A stretch of 14,703 nucleotides of DNA from an uncultured Coriobacteriaceae bacterium (GCA_900544245.1 UQUH01000044.1:1-14703), one strand, 5' to 3'; shown: positions 1 through 7,472, counted from the stretch's first letter. Translations and numbers: made by a program. Notes: a model not told the origin generated them from the letters alone.

Positions 1-1
1 C

Positions 2-535
2 TTCTGCTACACCTACAACTGCCTGCCCACCCACTCCTGGTACTGCGGCATCGCCTTGCTGCTCGCCCCGACGATCGCCGGCTTGCTCTGGAACAAGGGC
101 GGTTGGATCCAGAACCGCGCGTTCACGCTCTCGATGTGGTGCATGTTCTGCCAGATGGTCCCCATGTTCGTCAACGACTCCGTCTTCGCCGTGCAGTCGG
201 TCAATAACCCGGCTGTGAACACGGTCGTCTCGGTCATCGCCCTGGTGGCAAACATCCTGGCTCTCGGCTACATCATCTACCGTGCCAAGAAGCTCAAGGT
301 CAATCCGTACAAGCAAGAGGTCTTCGTCGGGACCAAGGACTTCTCGAAGGCCATGTCGCGCCGTGCCGATACCGCGTATCTGCTCGAGACCGAGCCCAAG
401 AGCGCCACGCCGGCCGAGATCGCCGAAATGGTCGCCTACAACGAGCTGCCCGTAGATGGCGAGGTCGGATTCGTGTACGTCGCAAAGGACAGGGGCGAAA
501 TCGACGTCGATGTCGAGACCATCAAGCGCGAGTAA
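2..535 (+). CDS. C-terminal part of a multi-pass membrane protein, family not assigned
   Basis: The frame is open from the window edge, so the start lies upstream; 177 residues and a TAA stop are visible. Three hydrophobic stretches can be seen: one around GIALLLAPTIAGLLW, one around AFTLSMWCMFCQMVPMF, and a long one around VSVIALVANILALGYIIY. They are followed by a basic stop-transfer (YRAKKLK) and a soluble acidic tail of about 75 residues. The first half is rich in Cys and Trp. The protein therefore sits in the cytoplasmic membrane with a C-terminal soluble domain. I do not recognise a catalytic motif. It could belong to one of the uncharacterised membrane families common in gut anaerobes (DUF5692 is a guess I cannot test). 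A strong terminator follows 69 bases after the stop. That it is a real gene is clear; its function is open. Confidence 0.75.
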   Translation, partial: FCYTYNCLPTHSWYCGIALLLAPTIAGLLWNKGGWIQNRAFTLSMWCMFCQMVPMFVNDSVFAVQSVNNPAVNTVVSVIALVANILALGYIIYRAKKLKVNPYKQEVFVGTKDFSKAMSRRADTAYLLETEPKSATPAEIAEMVAYNELPVDGEVGFVYVAKDRGEIDVDVETIKRE

Positions 536-603
536 CTCGGGCTCGTGACTTGCGTGACACAGGCGTGCTCGCCTCACTCGAATCCGCCTGCGTCGGTTCC
601 CAA

Positions 604-639
604 ACGAGGAAAGCCGCCCCATCGGGCGGCTTTCCTCGT
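604..639. terminator. Bidirectional rho-independent terminator
   Basis: A perfect 16-bp inverted repeat (604-619 with 624-639) closes on a 4-base loop (CATC). It lies between the 3' ends of two convergent genes, the plus-strand membrane protein and the minus-strand regulator. The arms contain AAAG/CTTT, so each orientation has a short T-rich run within the descending arm. There is no long U-tract after it. Confidence 0.85.
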
Positions 640-684
640 CATATGCATGGGAACGAGAGTTTTGCTCCGGGCAAATTTCTCGTT

Positions 685-1035
685 CTAGAAATCCTTGAAG
701 GTCTCGCGGAAGACCTTGTCGGCGTACGCCTCGACCTTCTTGTCGTAGATGTCATAAAGTTTGAGGAATTCCTCGCCATCCTCGGTAAGCTTGGAGCCAC
801 GGGCACCGTAGCGCTCGATAAGTTGGAAGCCAAGACCTTCCTCGACCTTCTTGATCATGCTCCACGCCTTGCTGTACGCCATGTGGAGATTCTTGGCCGT
901 CTTATTCAGCGAACCGTTTTCCTCGATTCCGTGAAGCAGGGTTGCCGCGCCCTTTCCGAAAGTGGGACCCTTGCGGTCTTCGGTGGCACTGACCATGAGC
1001 TTGACTTGCGCGTGCAGATTTTTCTTATCGGCCAT
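685..1035 (-). CDS. ModE-type winged-helix transcriptional regulator (DNA-binding domain only)
   Basis: This is a 116-residue protein. Residues about 32-62 (AATLLHGIEENGSLNKTAKNLHMAYSKAW, quoted only to orient; helix-turn-helix core SLNKTAKNLHMAYSKAW) and the wing near RYGARGSKLTEDG match the N-terminal domain of ModE and LysR-type proteins. It ends soon after this domain, so the C-terminal molybdate-binding (TOBE) domains of full ModE are absent. Such stand-alone proteins often control anaerobic respiratory or molybdoenzyme genes, and their ligand is generally unknown. The start was chosen at an ATG preceded by GAGAGG seven bases away; the frame stays open 20 codons further upstream, but without a ribosome site. 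It lies downstream of thrC on the same strand after a 165-bp gap with its own inverted repeat, so separate transcription is likely. Family call is firm; target genes are not known. Confidence 0.85.
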   Translation of the reverse strand: MADKKNLHAQVKLMVSATEDRKGPTFGKGAATLLHGIEENGSLNKTAKNLHMAYSKAWSMIKKVEEGLGFQLIERYGARGSKLTEDGEEFLKLYDIYDKKVEAYADKVFRETFKDF

Positions 1036-1084
1036 GATGAATCCTCTCGGTAAATTGTCCTGTAGATTCGTACTAATGAGTTGC

Positions 1085-1133
1085 CCGATAAACACCTTTA
1101 ACGCTATCTAAGGGATAACAAGATTTTTATCGG
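1085..1133. promoter_or_regulatory. Spaced inverted repeat upstream of the ModE-like gene (possible operator)
   Basis: CCGATAAA (1085-1092) and its exact complement TTTATCGG (1126-1133) are 41 bases apart centre to centre, close to four helical turns. They lie in the unusually AT-rich gap before the regulator gene. The spacing would suit two dimers or a looped autoregulatory site. I could not assign a convincing -35/-10 pair here. Confidence 0.35.
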
Positions 1134-1200
1134 ATATCAAGATTAAGCTGAGCAAAGGCTATTTGTGGTGGCGAACGGTCATAGCGTTTTCGGCTCGTGT

Positions 1201-2739
1201 TTATCCTATGAAGTCGGTAACCGCCTTCTCGATTGCCTCCACATCGCCGTCGATCACCGTCGTGAAGCGAATGGGCTTCTCGTCAAGCTCGTCGAGTTGC
1301 GGCGGGACGGGACAAACGCGCGTCATCTCGTAGACCTTGCGATTGAGCTGCACGTCGGTAAGCCCGGCGACATCGGTGGGCAGCGGCTCATCCGGCGCAA
1401 TGCCCGTAAGGCCGCGATACACGTTGCTGCCGAACTTGGCCCAGTTAGCCGTCGAGGCAACGAGCATGGGGTTGCCGCCCTTCTGCTGCTCGGCAACCTT
1501 CCATGCGACAGCCGTATGCGGGTCGAGCAGATAATCGTGCTCTTCGAACACGTCATGGATGGTTCCGAGGCAAGCGGCACTGTCAATCGATCCGGCACGG
1601 TAGTTATCCCTGAGTGCCGCGAACGTCGCTTCGTCAAGTTCGAAGCGGCGCTTTTCACGCAGATCGTCCATCCACGTCTGGATGCTCGCGGCATCGCGTC
1701 CCGTGAGCTCGAAGAGCTGGCGCTCGAGATTGCTCGAGACGAGAATGTCCATCGAGGGAGAGGGCGTGAGCACGAAGGGGCGATCGCTGATGTCGTAGAC
1801 GCCCGTCTCGATGAAGTCGGTGAGCACGCGGTTGGTGTTGCTCGCGCAGACGATGCGATCGATGGGTACGCCGATTTGCTTGGCGTACCAGCACGCGAGG
1901 ATGTTGCCGAAGTTTCCGGTGGGAACGGTCACGTCAATGGGGCCACCTGCCTTCACGGCGCCATTTTCGACCATGACCGCATACGCGCTGATATAGTACA
2001 CGACCTGCGGCAACAACCTGCCCCAGTTGATCGAGTTCGCCGAGGAGAGCGCGATGTTCTCGTCGGCAAGCAGATGGTCGTTGAAGGCTGCGTCATCGAA
2101 CATGCGCTTGACGCTCGTCTGACAATCGTCGAAATTGCCGCGCACGCCGTAAACGCAGACATTGTCGCCTTCCTGCGTCGCCATCTGCTTGAACTGGATA
2201 TCGCTCACGCCACCGTCCGGATAGAAGACGACGATGGAGATATGCTCGCGATCGGCAAACCCCTGCAGGGCAGCCTTGCCGGTATCTCCGCTCGTAGCCA
2301 CAGCGATAAGGTAGTCGTTATCCGCTGCACCAGCGGCGCGCTGCTTGTCCACGCATGCCGAGAAGAAGACCGGCAGACATTGCAGTGCCATGTCCTTGAA
2401 TGCGCACGTGGGCCCGTGCCATAACTCGAGCACGTACATGCCATCGGCGACCTCGACAACCGGACAGACATCGGGCGTGTCGAAGTTCTCGTTATACGAG
2501 CGCCGCATGAGCTCGTCGACCTGCTCGTCATCGAAGTCGACGCCAAAGCGCTTGTACACGAAGGCCGCGCGCTCGGCATAGGGCATCTTGGCAAGCGCCA
2601 CGATCTCGTCGAGCATCATCGAGGGCAGTTGCTCGGGAACGAACAGGCCACCACCGGACGCCATGCCCTTGAGAAGGGCCTCGCTGAAGGTCAGGGGATC
2701 GTGCGTGTTGCCACGCGTGTCGATATAGCGGATTTCCAT
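1201..2739 (-). CDS. thrC: Threonine synthase
   Basis: This 512-residue protein converts O-phosphohomoserine and water to threonine and phosphate in the cytoplasm, with pyridoxal phosphate as cofactor. The N-terminal threonine-synthase domain is plain (MEIRYIDTRGN, then GMASGGGLFVPEQLP). The PLP lysine is K115 in HGPTCAFKDMALQ. Further PLP-fold landmarks are ATSGDTGKAALQGF and the phosphate-cup segment PTGNFGNILACWYAKQIG. Length fits the long class of the family, about 500 residues. The ATG start has GGAG six bases upstream and falls where homology to the family begins; the same frame runs another 322 codons upstream only because it is antisense to iorA. It is transcribed divergently from iorA across a 126-bp gap with a large palindrome. 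Confidence 0.96.
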   Translation of the reverse strand: MEIRYIDTRGNTHDPLTFSEALLKGMASGGGLFVPEQLPSMMLDEIVALAKMPYAERAAFVYKRFGVDFDDEQVDELMRRSYNENFDTPDVCPVVEVADGMYVLELWHGPTCAFKDMALQCLPVFFSACVDKQRAAGAADNDYLIAVATSGDTGKAALQGFADREHISIVVFYPDGGVSDIQFKQMATQEGDNVCVYGVRGNFDDCQTSVKRMFDDAAFNDHLLADENIALSSANSINWGRLLPQVVYYISAYAVMVENGAVKAGGPIDVTVPTGNFGNILACWYAKQIGVPIDRIVCASNTNRVLTDFIETGVYDISDRPFVLTPSPSMDILVSSNLERQLFELTGRDAASIQTWMDDLREKRRFELDEATFAALRDNYRAGSIDSAACLGTIHDVFEEHDYLLDPHTAVAWKVAEQQKGGNPMLVASTANWAKFGSNVYRGLTGIAPDEPLPTDVAGLTDVQLNRKVYEMTRVCPVPPQLDELDEKPIRFTTVIDGDVEAIEKAVTDFIG

Positions 2740-2763
2740 GCAAGACTCCAAGGTAGGGTGAAC

Positions 2764-2791
2764 GTGCGATAGATGGTACCATGTATCGCAC
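2764..2791. promoter_or_regulatory. 28-bp near-perfect palindrome between thrC and iorA (operator/divergent promoter candidate)
   Basis: The arms are GTGCGATA (2764-2771) and TATCGCAC (2784-2791), around the self-complementary core ATGGTACCAT (2773-2782). Only the G/G pair at 2772/2783 breaks the symmetry, so 13 of 14 pairs match. The core reads TGGTACCAT on both strands, an extended -10-like element, so it could serve divergent promoters. On the minus strand TTGGCG lies 15 bases upstream of it. Position between two divergent genes points to a dimeric repressor or activator site. An RNA hairpin is the alternative. Confidence 0.6.
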
Positions 2792-2865
2792 CACGCCAAG
2801 CGCACGACTCTACGCGCAAGCACCGAGACGGACGCTTTGCACCGGACAAAGACGAGGGGACGGAC

Positions 2866-4854
2866 ATGCCAGTCAAACTGCTCATGGGCAACGAGGCGTT
2901 GGGGCTCGGCGCCATCCATGCGGGCGTCAACTTCGTGAGCGGCTATCCCGGCACTCCCTCGACCGAGGTCCTCGAGACGGTCGCCAAGCACAACGACGGC
3001 TCCATCCACGTCGAATGGTCCACCAACGAGAAAGCGGCCCTCGAGGCTGCCGCTGGCGCGGCATACGCCGGCGCCCGCGCTCTCGTCACCATGAAGCAAG
3101 TTGGCCTCAACGTCGCGAGCGATCCGCTCATGACGCTCTCGTACATCGGCGTGGAAGGCGGGCTCGTCATCGTCGTCGCTGACGATCCCGGCCCCATCTC
3201 GAGTCAAACCGAGCAGGATACGCGTAACTTCGCGCAGTTCGCCAAAGTCCCCATCTTCGACCCGGCAAGCCCCGGCGAGGCATACGGCATGATCCAGGAC
3301 GCCTTCGAACTCTCCGAGAGGCACCACACGCCCGTCATCGTGCGACCCACCACGCGCGTGAGCCACGCCTGCGGAACGGTCAAGACGCGCGGCGGTGTCG
3401 CCGACTGCGGGGCAGACTTTGAAAACCCGACGCTTGACGACGATGACGCAAGCTGGGGACGCCATGTGCCCGGCGGCTTCGTCAAGGACACGCGACGCTG
3501 GGTCGTCTTCCCACGCACGAGCTTCCTGAACCACGGCAAGGTCGAGAAGCGTGCCGCGGCCATTGCCGACGAGCTTTCCTCCGGCTATCGTCCCAACCGC
3601 ATAGAGATCGGCGGGTTGTCGCACGCCGAGGCCATGCACGCGTTCGAGGACCGCGGCGAGCAGCGTTTCGCCTCTGGCATCGCCTGTGGCGGCATTTCCT
3701 ATCACTACGTCATGGAAGCGCTCGAGATGCTCGACCTGGAGCTGCCCGTGCTCAAGATCGGCACCCCCTATCCCTTCCCCGCCAAGCTCGCGACCGAGTT
3801 TCTCGAGGCGGTCGACGAGGTGCTCTGCGTCGAGGAGCTCGACCCCGTCATCGAGCGCGAACTCGACTTCCTCTGCGGATACGAGTTTCTACCTAACACC
3901 ATTCACGGCAAGCTCGACGGCTACTTCGGGTACGCAGGCGAGCAAAGCGTCGAGGCCATTTGCGACGCGCTTACGGAGTTTGTCGACGGAGATGAGACAA
4001 CGGGGGCTATGTGTCAGGGGGTCAGGCCCCTCGACACACGCCAATGTGCCAAGGGGTCTGACCCCCTGGCACATGACGGAGAAGCCATCCCCAAACCCGA
4101 GCTGCCGCCGCGCCCACCGGTGCTGTGTGCGGGCTGCCCCCATCGCGCGAGCTTTTACGCCGTCAAGCGCGCCGTGGGCAAGCGCAAGGCCGTCTTCTGC
4201 GGCGACATCGGTTGCTACACGCTCGGAAACGCCGCGCCGCTCGACATGGTCGACACGTGCCTGTGCATGGGCGGCGGCATCACCGTCGCGCAGGGCATCC
4301 ACGCCGTCGAGCCGGACACGCTCGCCTTTGGCTTCGTGGGCGACTCGACCTTCTTCGCAAGCGGGATCACCGGCGTCGTCAATGCCGTCTACAACCAACA
4401 TGACATGATCGTCTGCATCCTCGACAACTCGACGACGGCCATGACGGGACAGCAGCCACATCCGGGCACCGGCCGCACCATGATGGGCGCCGATGGGGTC
4501 CCGCTCAGCATCCCGCGTATCCTCGAGGCGCTTGGCGTCAGCTACGAGACGGTCGACCCGCTCGACTTCGAGACCGCCGTGCAGACGGTGCGTGATGCCA
4601 TCGAGAAAACGGGCGTACGCGCCATCATCTTCAAATCGCCCTGCATATATCTCGAACCTCCGGCACATCCGGCCATCGAAATCGACCTCGGTAGCTGCAT
4701 CGACTGCCGCGTCTGCATCAAGCAGCTCGGATGCCCCGCTCTCGTCATCGAGGACGGCCACGTGGCCGTGGACAGCTCGCTGTGCTATGGCTGCGAGCTC
4801 TGCTGCAAGATCTGCCCCACAGACGCGCTGCGGGAAGGAGGCGCCGATGCGTAG
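2866..4854 (+). CDS. iorA: Indolepyruvate:ferredoxin oxidoreductase, alpha subunit
   Basis: This 662-residue cytoplasmic enzyme subunit decarboxylates aryl-pyruvates (indolepyruvate, phenylpyruvate) with CoA to the acyl-CoA, passing electrons to ferredoxin. The N-terminal pyruvate-oxidoreductase domain carries SGYPGTPSTEV. The thiamine-diphosphate domain holds CAGC (C421, C424), GDIGCYTLG, and a binding motif from GDS (492-494) to DN (520-521). Two [4Fe-4S] sites close the protein: C611/C614/C617/C623 and C640/C643/C646 or C647/C650. The ATG has AGGGG upstream and is where the family sequence starts. Its oddity is residues about 376-404, between the two halves, which are encoded by a palindromic repeat inserted in frame and are not expected in the family. 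The last 8 bases overlap iorB. Confidence 0.95.
   Translation: MPVKLLMGNEALGLGAIHAGVNFVSGYPGTPSTEVLETVAKHNDGSIHVEWSTNEKAALEAAAGAAYAGARALVTMKQVGLNVASDPLMTLSYIGVEGGLVIVVADDPGPISSQTEQDTRNFAQFAKVPIFDPASPGEAYGMIQDAFELSERHHTPVIVRPTTRVSHACGTVKTRGGVADCGADFENPTLDDDDASWGRHVPGGFVKDTRRWVVFPRTSFLNHGKVEKRAAAIADELSSGYRPNRIEIGGLSHAEAMHAFEDRGEQRFASGIACGGISYHYVMEALEMLDLELPVLKIGTPYPFPAKLATEFLEAVDEVLCVEELDPVIERELDFLCGYEFLPNTIHGKLDGYFGYAGEQSVEAICDALTEFVDGDETTGAMCQGVRPLDTRQCAKGSDPLAHDGEAIPKPELPPRPPVLCAGCPHRASFYAVKRAVGKRKAVFCGDIGCYTLGNAAPLDMVDTCLCMGGGITVAQGIHAVEPDTLAFGFVGDSTFFASGITGVVNAVYNQHDMIVCILDNSTTAMTGQQPHPGTGRTMMGADGVPLSIPRILEALGVSYETVDPLDFETAVQTVRDAIEKTGVRAIIFKSPCIYLEPPAHPAIEIDLGSCIDCRVCIKQLGCPALVIEDGHVAVDSSLCYGCELCCKICPTDALREGGADA
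3992..4074. repeat. REP-like composite repeat inserted in the iorA reading frame
   Basis: It starts with ATGAGACAACG (3992-4002) and carries two imperfect hairpins. The first pairs GTGTC and AGGGG (4011-4020) with CCCCT and GACAC (4027-4037). The second pairs ATGTGCCA (4044-4051) with TGGCACAT (4067-4074), with GGGGT/ACCCC inside. The run CAAGGGGTCTGACCCCC and the 11-mer ATGAGACAACG recur in the same order, reverse-complemented, in the intergenic element at 5848-5911. Reading frame is kept through the whole element. Confidence 0.85.
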
Positions 4855-5434
4855 CGACTCCGGCCTCAATTGCGTCATCTGCGGTGTCGGAGGGCAGGGC
4901 AACGTGCTCGCCTCGCGCCTCATCGCGCAAGTTCTGCTTGCCCGCGACGAGCACGTGAAGACGGCCGAGACCATCGGCATGGCGCAACGCGGTGGGTCCG
5001 TGGCAAGCCACGTGCGCGGAGGGCACCCGCAATCCCCCCTCGTTCCTCTGGGATGCGCCGACTGCATCATCGCCTTCGAACCCGGCGAGGCGGTACGATG
5101 CATAGACTACCTCGCACCCGGGGGAACCGTCATAGTAAACACGCAAGCAGTGCAGCCGCCCGTCGCGGCCCTGCAGAACATCGACTATGACGGGGCCGAG
5201 GCCCTTTCGTACCTACGTTCGTTGCCAGATATCCGGCTCGTCGAGGTCGACGGCGCGTCAATCTGCGAACAGGTCGGTTCGCCCAAGGTGCTCAACATCG
5301 CGCTGCTCGCCGCTGCCGTTGACAGCGGGACGCTCGGAATCACACGCGAGGAGCTCGAGAATGCCGTGCGCGGCCGCGTGCATCCCCGCTTCCACGAGAT
5401 GAACCTGAACGCCATCGCGCTCGTGTGCGCATGA
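4847..5434 (+). CDS. iorB: Indolepyruvate:ferredoxin oxidoreductase, beta subunit
   Basis: This 195-residue protein is the partner of IorA, the gamma-type domain of the 2-oxoacid:ferredoxin oxidoreductase family. Near the N-terminus it has VICGVGGQGNVLASRLIAQ, then ETIGMAQRGGSVASHVR, both hallmarks of the family, and the usual length of about 190-200 residues. The ATG lies inside the last codons of iorA (8-base overlap) behind a strong AGGAGG, so translation is coupled and the subunits are made together. It probably completes the CoA-dependent active site in the cytoplasmic heterodimer or heterotetramer. Nothing is truncated. Confidence 0.95.
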   Translation: MRSDSGLNCVICGVGGQGNVLASRLIAQVLLARDEHVKTAETIGMAQRGGSVASHVRGGHPQSPLVPLGCADCIIAFEPGEAVRCIDYLAPGGTVIVNTQAVQPPVAALQNIDYDGAEALSYLRSLPDIRLVEVDGASICEQVGSPKVLNIALLAAAVDSGTLGITREELENAVRGRVHPRFHEMNLNAIALVCA

Positions 5435-5453
5435 CAAGATAGGAGGATTCGCC

Positions 5454-5843
5454 ATGTCCTTTCTGTTTCGCTGGTTGGTTTCCGCAATCGCCGTTGCCGC
5501 GGCGGTATGGCTCGTCCCCGGCATCGAGCTCATCGGCGGGGATTCCGCGTGGATCGGCATCGTCATCTTCGCGCTGATCCTCTCGCTCATCAACATATCC
5601 ATCAAGCCGATACTGCAGATCCTTTCGCTGCCCATAACCGTGTTCACGCTTGGCATCTTCTACCTGATCGTCAATACGGCACTGCTATACCTGGCGGCAT
5701 GGCTGGCAAACGGGCTCTTCGGTATCGGGTTCTGGATTTCGGGATTTGGCAGCGCGTTTCTCGCGTCCATCGTGATTTCGATCGTCACCGCCATCGTCAA
5801 CTCGATTGTCGCGAGTGACAACCGCCCCACCGGCGGATACTAA
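5454..5843 (+). CDS. Small membrane protein of the phage-holin-IV / YvlD-like family
   Basis: This 129-residue protein is almost wholly hydrophobic and has four predicted membrane helices: residues about 3-22 (LFRWLVSAIAVAAAVWLVPG), 30-50, 55-82 and 95-120. The segment SLINISIKPILQILSLPITV is typical of the PF04020 family of small membrane proteins. Despite the family name these are usually chromosomal envelope proteins of unknown function, not lysis proteins, and no phage genes adjoin it. The ATG sits 19 bases after iorB behind AGGAGGA, so it may be read through from iorAB. I see no functional link to indolepyruvate oxidation. Confidence 0.85.
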   Translation: MSFLFRWLVSAIAVAAAVWLVPGIELIGGDSAWIGIVIFALILSLINISIKPILQILSLPITVFTLGIFYLIVNTALLYLAAWLANGLFGIGFWISGFGSAFLASIVISIVTAIVNSIVASDNRPTGGY

Positions 5844-5847
5844 ATGC

Positions 5848-5911
5848 GTCAGGGGGGTCAGACCCCTTGACACACCTGAATGAGACAGTTGGTCAGAGAC
5901 GTTGTCTCATT
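5848..5911. repeat. Intergenic REP-like palindrome pair, relative of the iorA insert
   Basis: First hairpin: GTCA (5848-5851) with TGAC (5868-5871), around GGGGTC-A-GACCCC (5854-5866). Second: AATGAGACA (5879-5887) with TGTCTCATT (5903-5911), loop of 15 bases. It fills the 92-bp gap between two convergent genes (stops at 5843 and 5936), where it may also act as a transcription terminator. It shares two exact stretches with the element inside iorA. Confidence 0.85.
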
Positions 5912-5935
5912 GGCAAGCCCTTTTCGTCCTCGCCC

Positions 5936-6169
5936 CTACGCGATCTTGGGGGCGCGGGCAAGGAAGAAGCGGCAGTTGTGGCAGGTCTCCTTGTGGGCCA
6001 CGCTGAAATCGACGTCATAGGCATCGAGCATCTCCATGGCATCGGCGCGCTCGTACCAATCGCAATCGCAAATCGTGTTGATGCAGTCACGTGGACAGAT
6101 GCCAGTCGCATCGTGCGGGCAGCCCTTCGACATCGCCCCATGACATCCCCTGTCTTCCCAACAACGCAT
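5936..6169 (-). CDS. Small cysteine-rich protein, function unknown
   Basis: This 77-residue soluble protein has nine cysteines (3, 9, 17, 25, 29, 34, 36, 63, 66), spaced mostly as CPxxxxxxCPxxxC, CDC and a final CHNC. That pattern suggests binding of zinc or an iron-sulfur cluster; disulfides are unlikely if the protein is cytoplasmic, and there is no signal peptide. The ATG follows the transporter stop by 8 bases with AGGTGA just upstream, overlapping that stop, so it is translationally coupled to the NRAMP-related gene and is the last gene of the operon. Coupling and a biased composition argue for a real gene. I do not recognise the family; a metal-handling or redox-sensing role is only an inference from context. 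Confidence 0.65.
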   Translation of the reverse strand: MRCWEDRGCHGAMSKGCPHDATGICPRDCINTICDCDWYERADAMEMLDAYDVDFSVAHKETCHNCRFFLARAPKIA

Positions 6170-6177
6170 CTCTCACC

Positions 6178-7461
6178 TCAGAACCCGAGCACGGTCATGA
6201 CAAAGCAGCCGATCGTCAGGGCAAAGACTACCACGATGAGCGCCCAGACGAGCACCGTGAGCAGGCGCTTGTTCGCGTACGAGCGCATGATGCGCTTGCT
6301 GCTGAGGATGCGTACCATGAATATGAGGATGACGGGCAATAGCACGCCACTGACGAACTGCGCGACGAGCATGATGCTGATGAGGCTGACATCGGGAATG
6401 AGCGTCACCACGACACCAATGACTATCATGGCGGTGTAGATGCCCCGGAATGCGGGGGCGTCATTCCAACCACGGTCCACGCCACGCTCCCAGCCAAATG
6501 CCTCGCAAATGGCGCTCGAGGCAACCAGCGGGACAACGCACGCGGCGAGGAAGCTTGCGGCGACGAGACCGACGCCGAAGAGTATCGTGGCGTATTGTCC
6601 GGCGATGGGAGTCAGCGCCTCCGCGGCCGCAGCGGCGCTATCGACGACGACGCCCTGCGGATACAAGACGGTACCCGTCGTGATGATGATGAACCCCGCG
6701 ACTGCACATGCGACGATCGCGCCGCCAATGGCATCGACGCGCTCGAGCGAAAGCTCGTCCGGCGTCACGCCCTTGTCCACGACGTTGTTCTGCGTCAGGA
6801 AGATCATCCACGGGGCTATGGTCGTGCCCACCGTGGCAATCACCAAGCTGATGAAGCTGGGGTTGTTCTCGAAATGGGGAATCACGAGGGAAGTACCCAC
6901 CTCGCCCCAATCGGGCTGCGCGAGGAACGCCGCGATGACATACGTTACGAACACGCAGCTGATGGCGAGAAACACTTTCTCGACGCGCTTGTAGCTACCG
7001 CCCATGACCAGCAACCACACCACAACGCCGGCAATGGGCACCGCTATGTACTTGCTCACGCCGAAGAGCTCCATGCCGGCAGCGATGCCGGCGAACTCCG
7101 AAAGCGTCGCAGCCCCGCTTTCGATGAGCACGGCAATCATGGCAAGGGCGGTCAAGCGCACGCCGAACTGCTCGCGGATGAGCGACGCTAGCCCCTTGCC
7201 CGTAACCGCGCCCATGCGCGAAGCGCCCTCTTGGACGATGGCAAGCATCACCATCATGATGGGAATGATCCACAGGGTTCCATAGCCAAACATGGCACCG
7301 ATGGTCGAATACGTGGAGATGCCACCGGCGTCATTGCCCGCCATCGCCGCCACGACGCCAGGGCCCAGTGCGGCGAGCACGATGAGCACGCGACTCCTCC
7401 TGCGCACGGGTACTTGTCCCTGCTGCGACCTCCCGTGCTCTGTTAGCTTCTCGACCGCCAT
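6178..7461 (-). CDS. NRAMP-related divalent metal transporter, probably of the Mg2+-transporting branch (NRMT)
   Basis: This 427-residue integral membrane protein of the SLC11/NRAMP fold has about eleven hydrophobic helices. The first carries GPGVVAAMAGNDAGG, so the classical DPGN metal motif reads DAGG (D44-G47): the aspartate is kept, the asparagine is glycine. In helix 6 the classical MPH reads APW (A216-W218), removing the methionine that selects transition metals. These two changes are what I recall for NRAMP-related Mg2+ transporters, studied in Clostridium acetobutylicum and Eggerthella lenta. The neighbour with MgtE sensor domains supports Mg2+. The ATG lies 11 bases after the upstream stop with AGGA in the gap; the frame is open further upstream but only over the neighbouring gene. 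A manganese or iron importer is the less likely alternative. Confidence 0.88.
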   Translation of the reverse strand: MAVEKLTEHGRSQQGQVPVRRRSRVLIVLAALGPGVVAAMAGNDAGGISTYSTIGAMFGYGTLWIIPIMMVMLAIVQEGASRMGAVTGKGLASLIREQFGVRLTALAMIAVLIESGAATLSEFAGIAAGMELFGVSKYIAVPIAGVVVWLLVMGGSYKRVEKVFLAISCVFVTYVIAAFLAQPDWGEVGTSLVIPHFENNPSFISLVIATVGTTIAPWMIFLTQNNVVDKGVTPDELSLERVDAIGGAIVACAVAGFIIITTGTVLYPQGVVVDSAAAAAEALTPIAGQYATILFGVGLVAASFLAACVVPLVASSAICEAFGWERGVDRGWNDAPAFRGIYTAMIVIGVVVTLIPDVSLISIMLVAQFVSGVLLPVILIFMVRILSSKRIMRSYANKRLLTVLVWALIVVVFALTIGCFVMTVLGF

Positions 7462-7472
7462 GCGACTCGTTC

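Noticed and set aside
1165..2424. Long plus-strand open frame opposite thrC (419 codons)
   Set aside because: It is antisense to a clearly recognised threonine synthase, its product resembles no protein, and it has the composition expected from a shadow frame in high-GC DNA.
2740..3705. N-terminal extension of thrC in the same frame (834-residue fusion)
   Set aside because: The extension runs antisense to iorA and has no protein likeness; a ribosome site and the family N-terminus both place the start at 2739.
3889..5103. 404-codon minus-strand frame opposite iorAB
   Set aside because: It is a shadow frame. Its segment resembling the IorA insert is explained by the palindromic repeat reading similarly on both strands.
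5454..5843. Holin-family name taken as evidence of a second phage
   Set aside because: PF04020-type proteins are common chromosomal membrane proteins, and there are no phage genes next to it.
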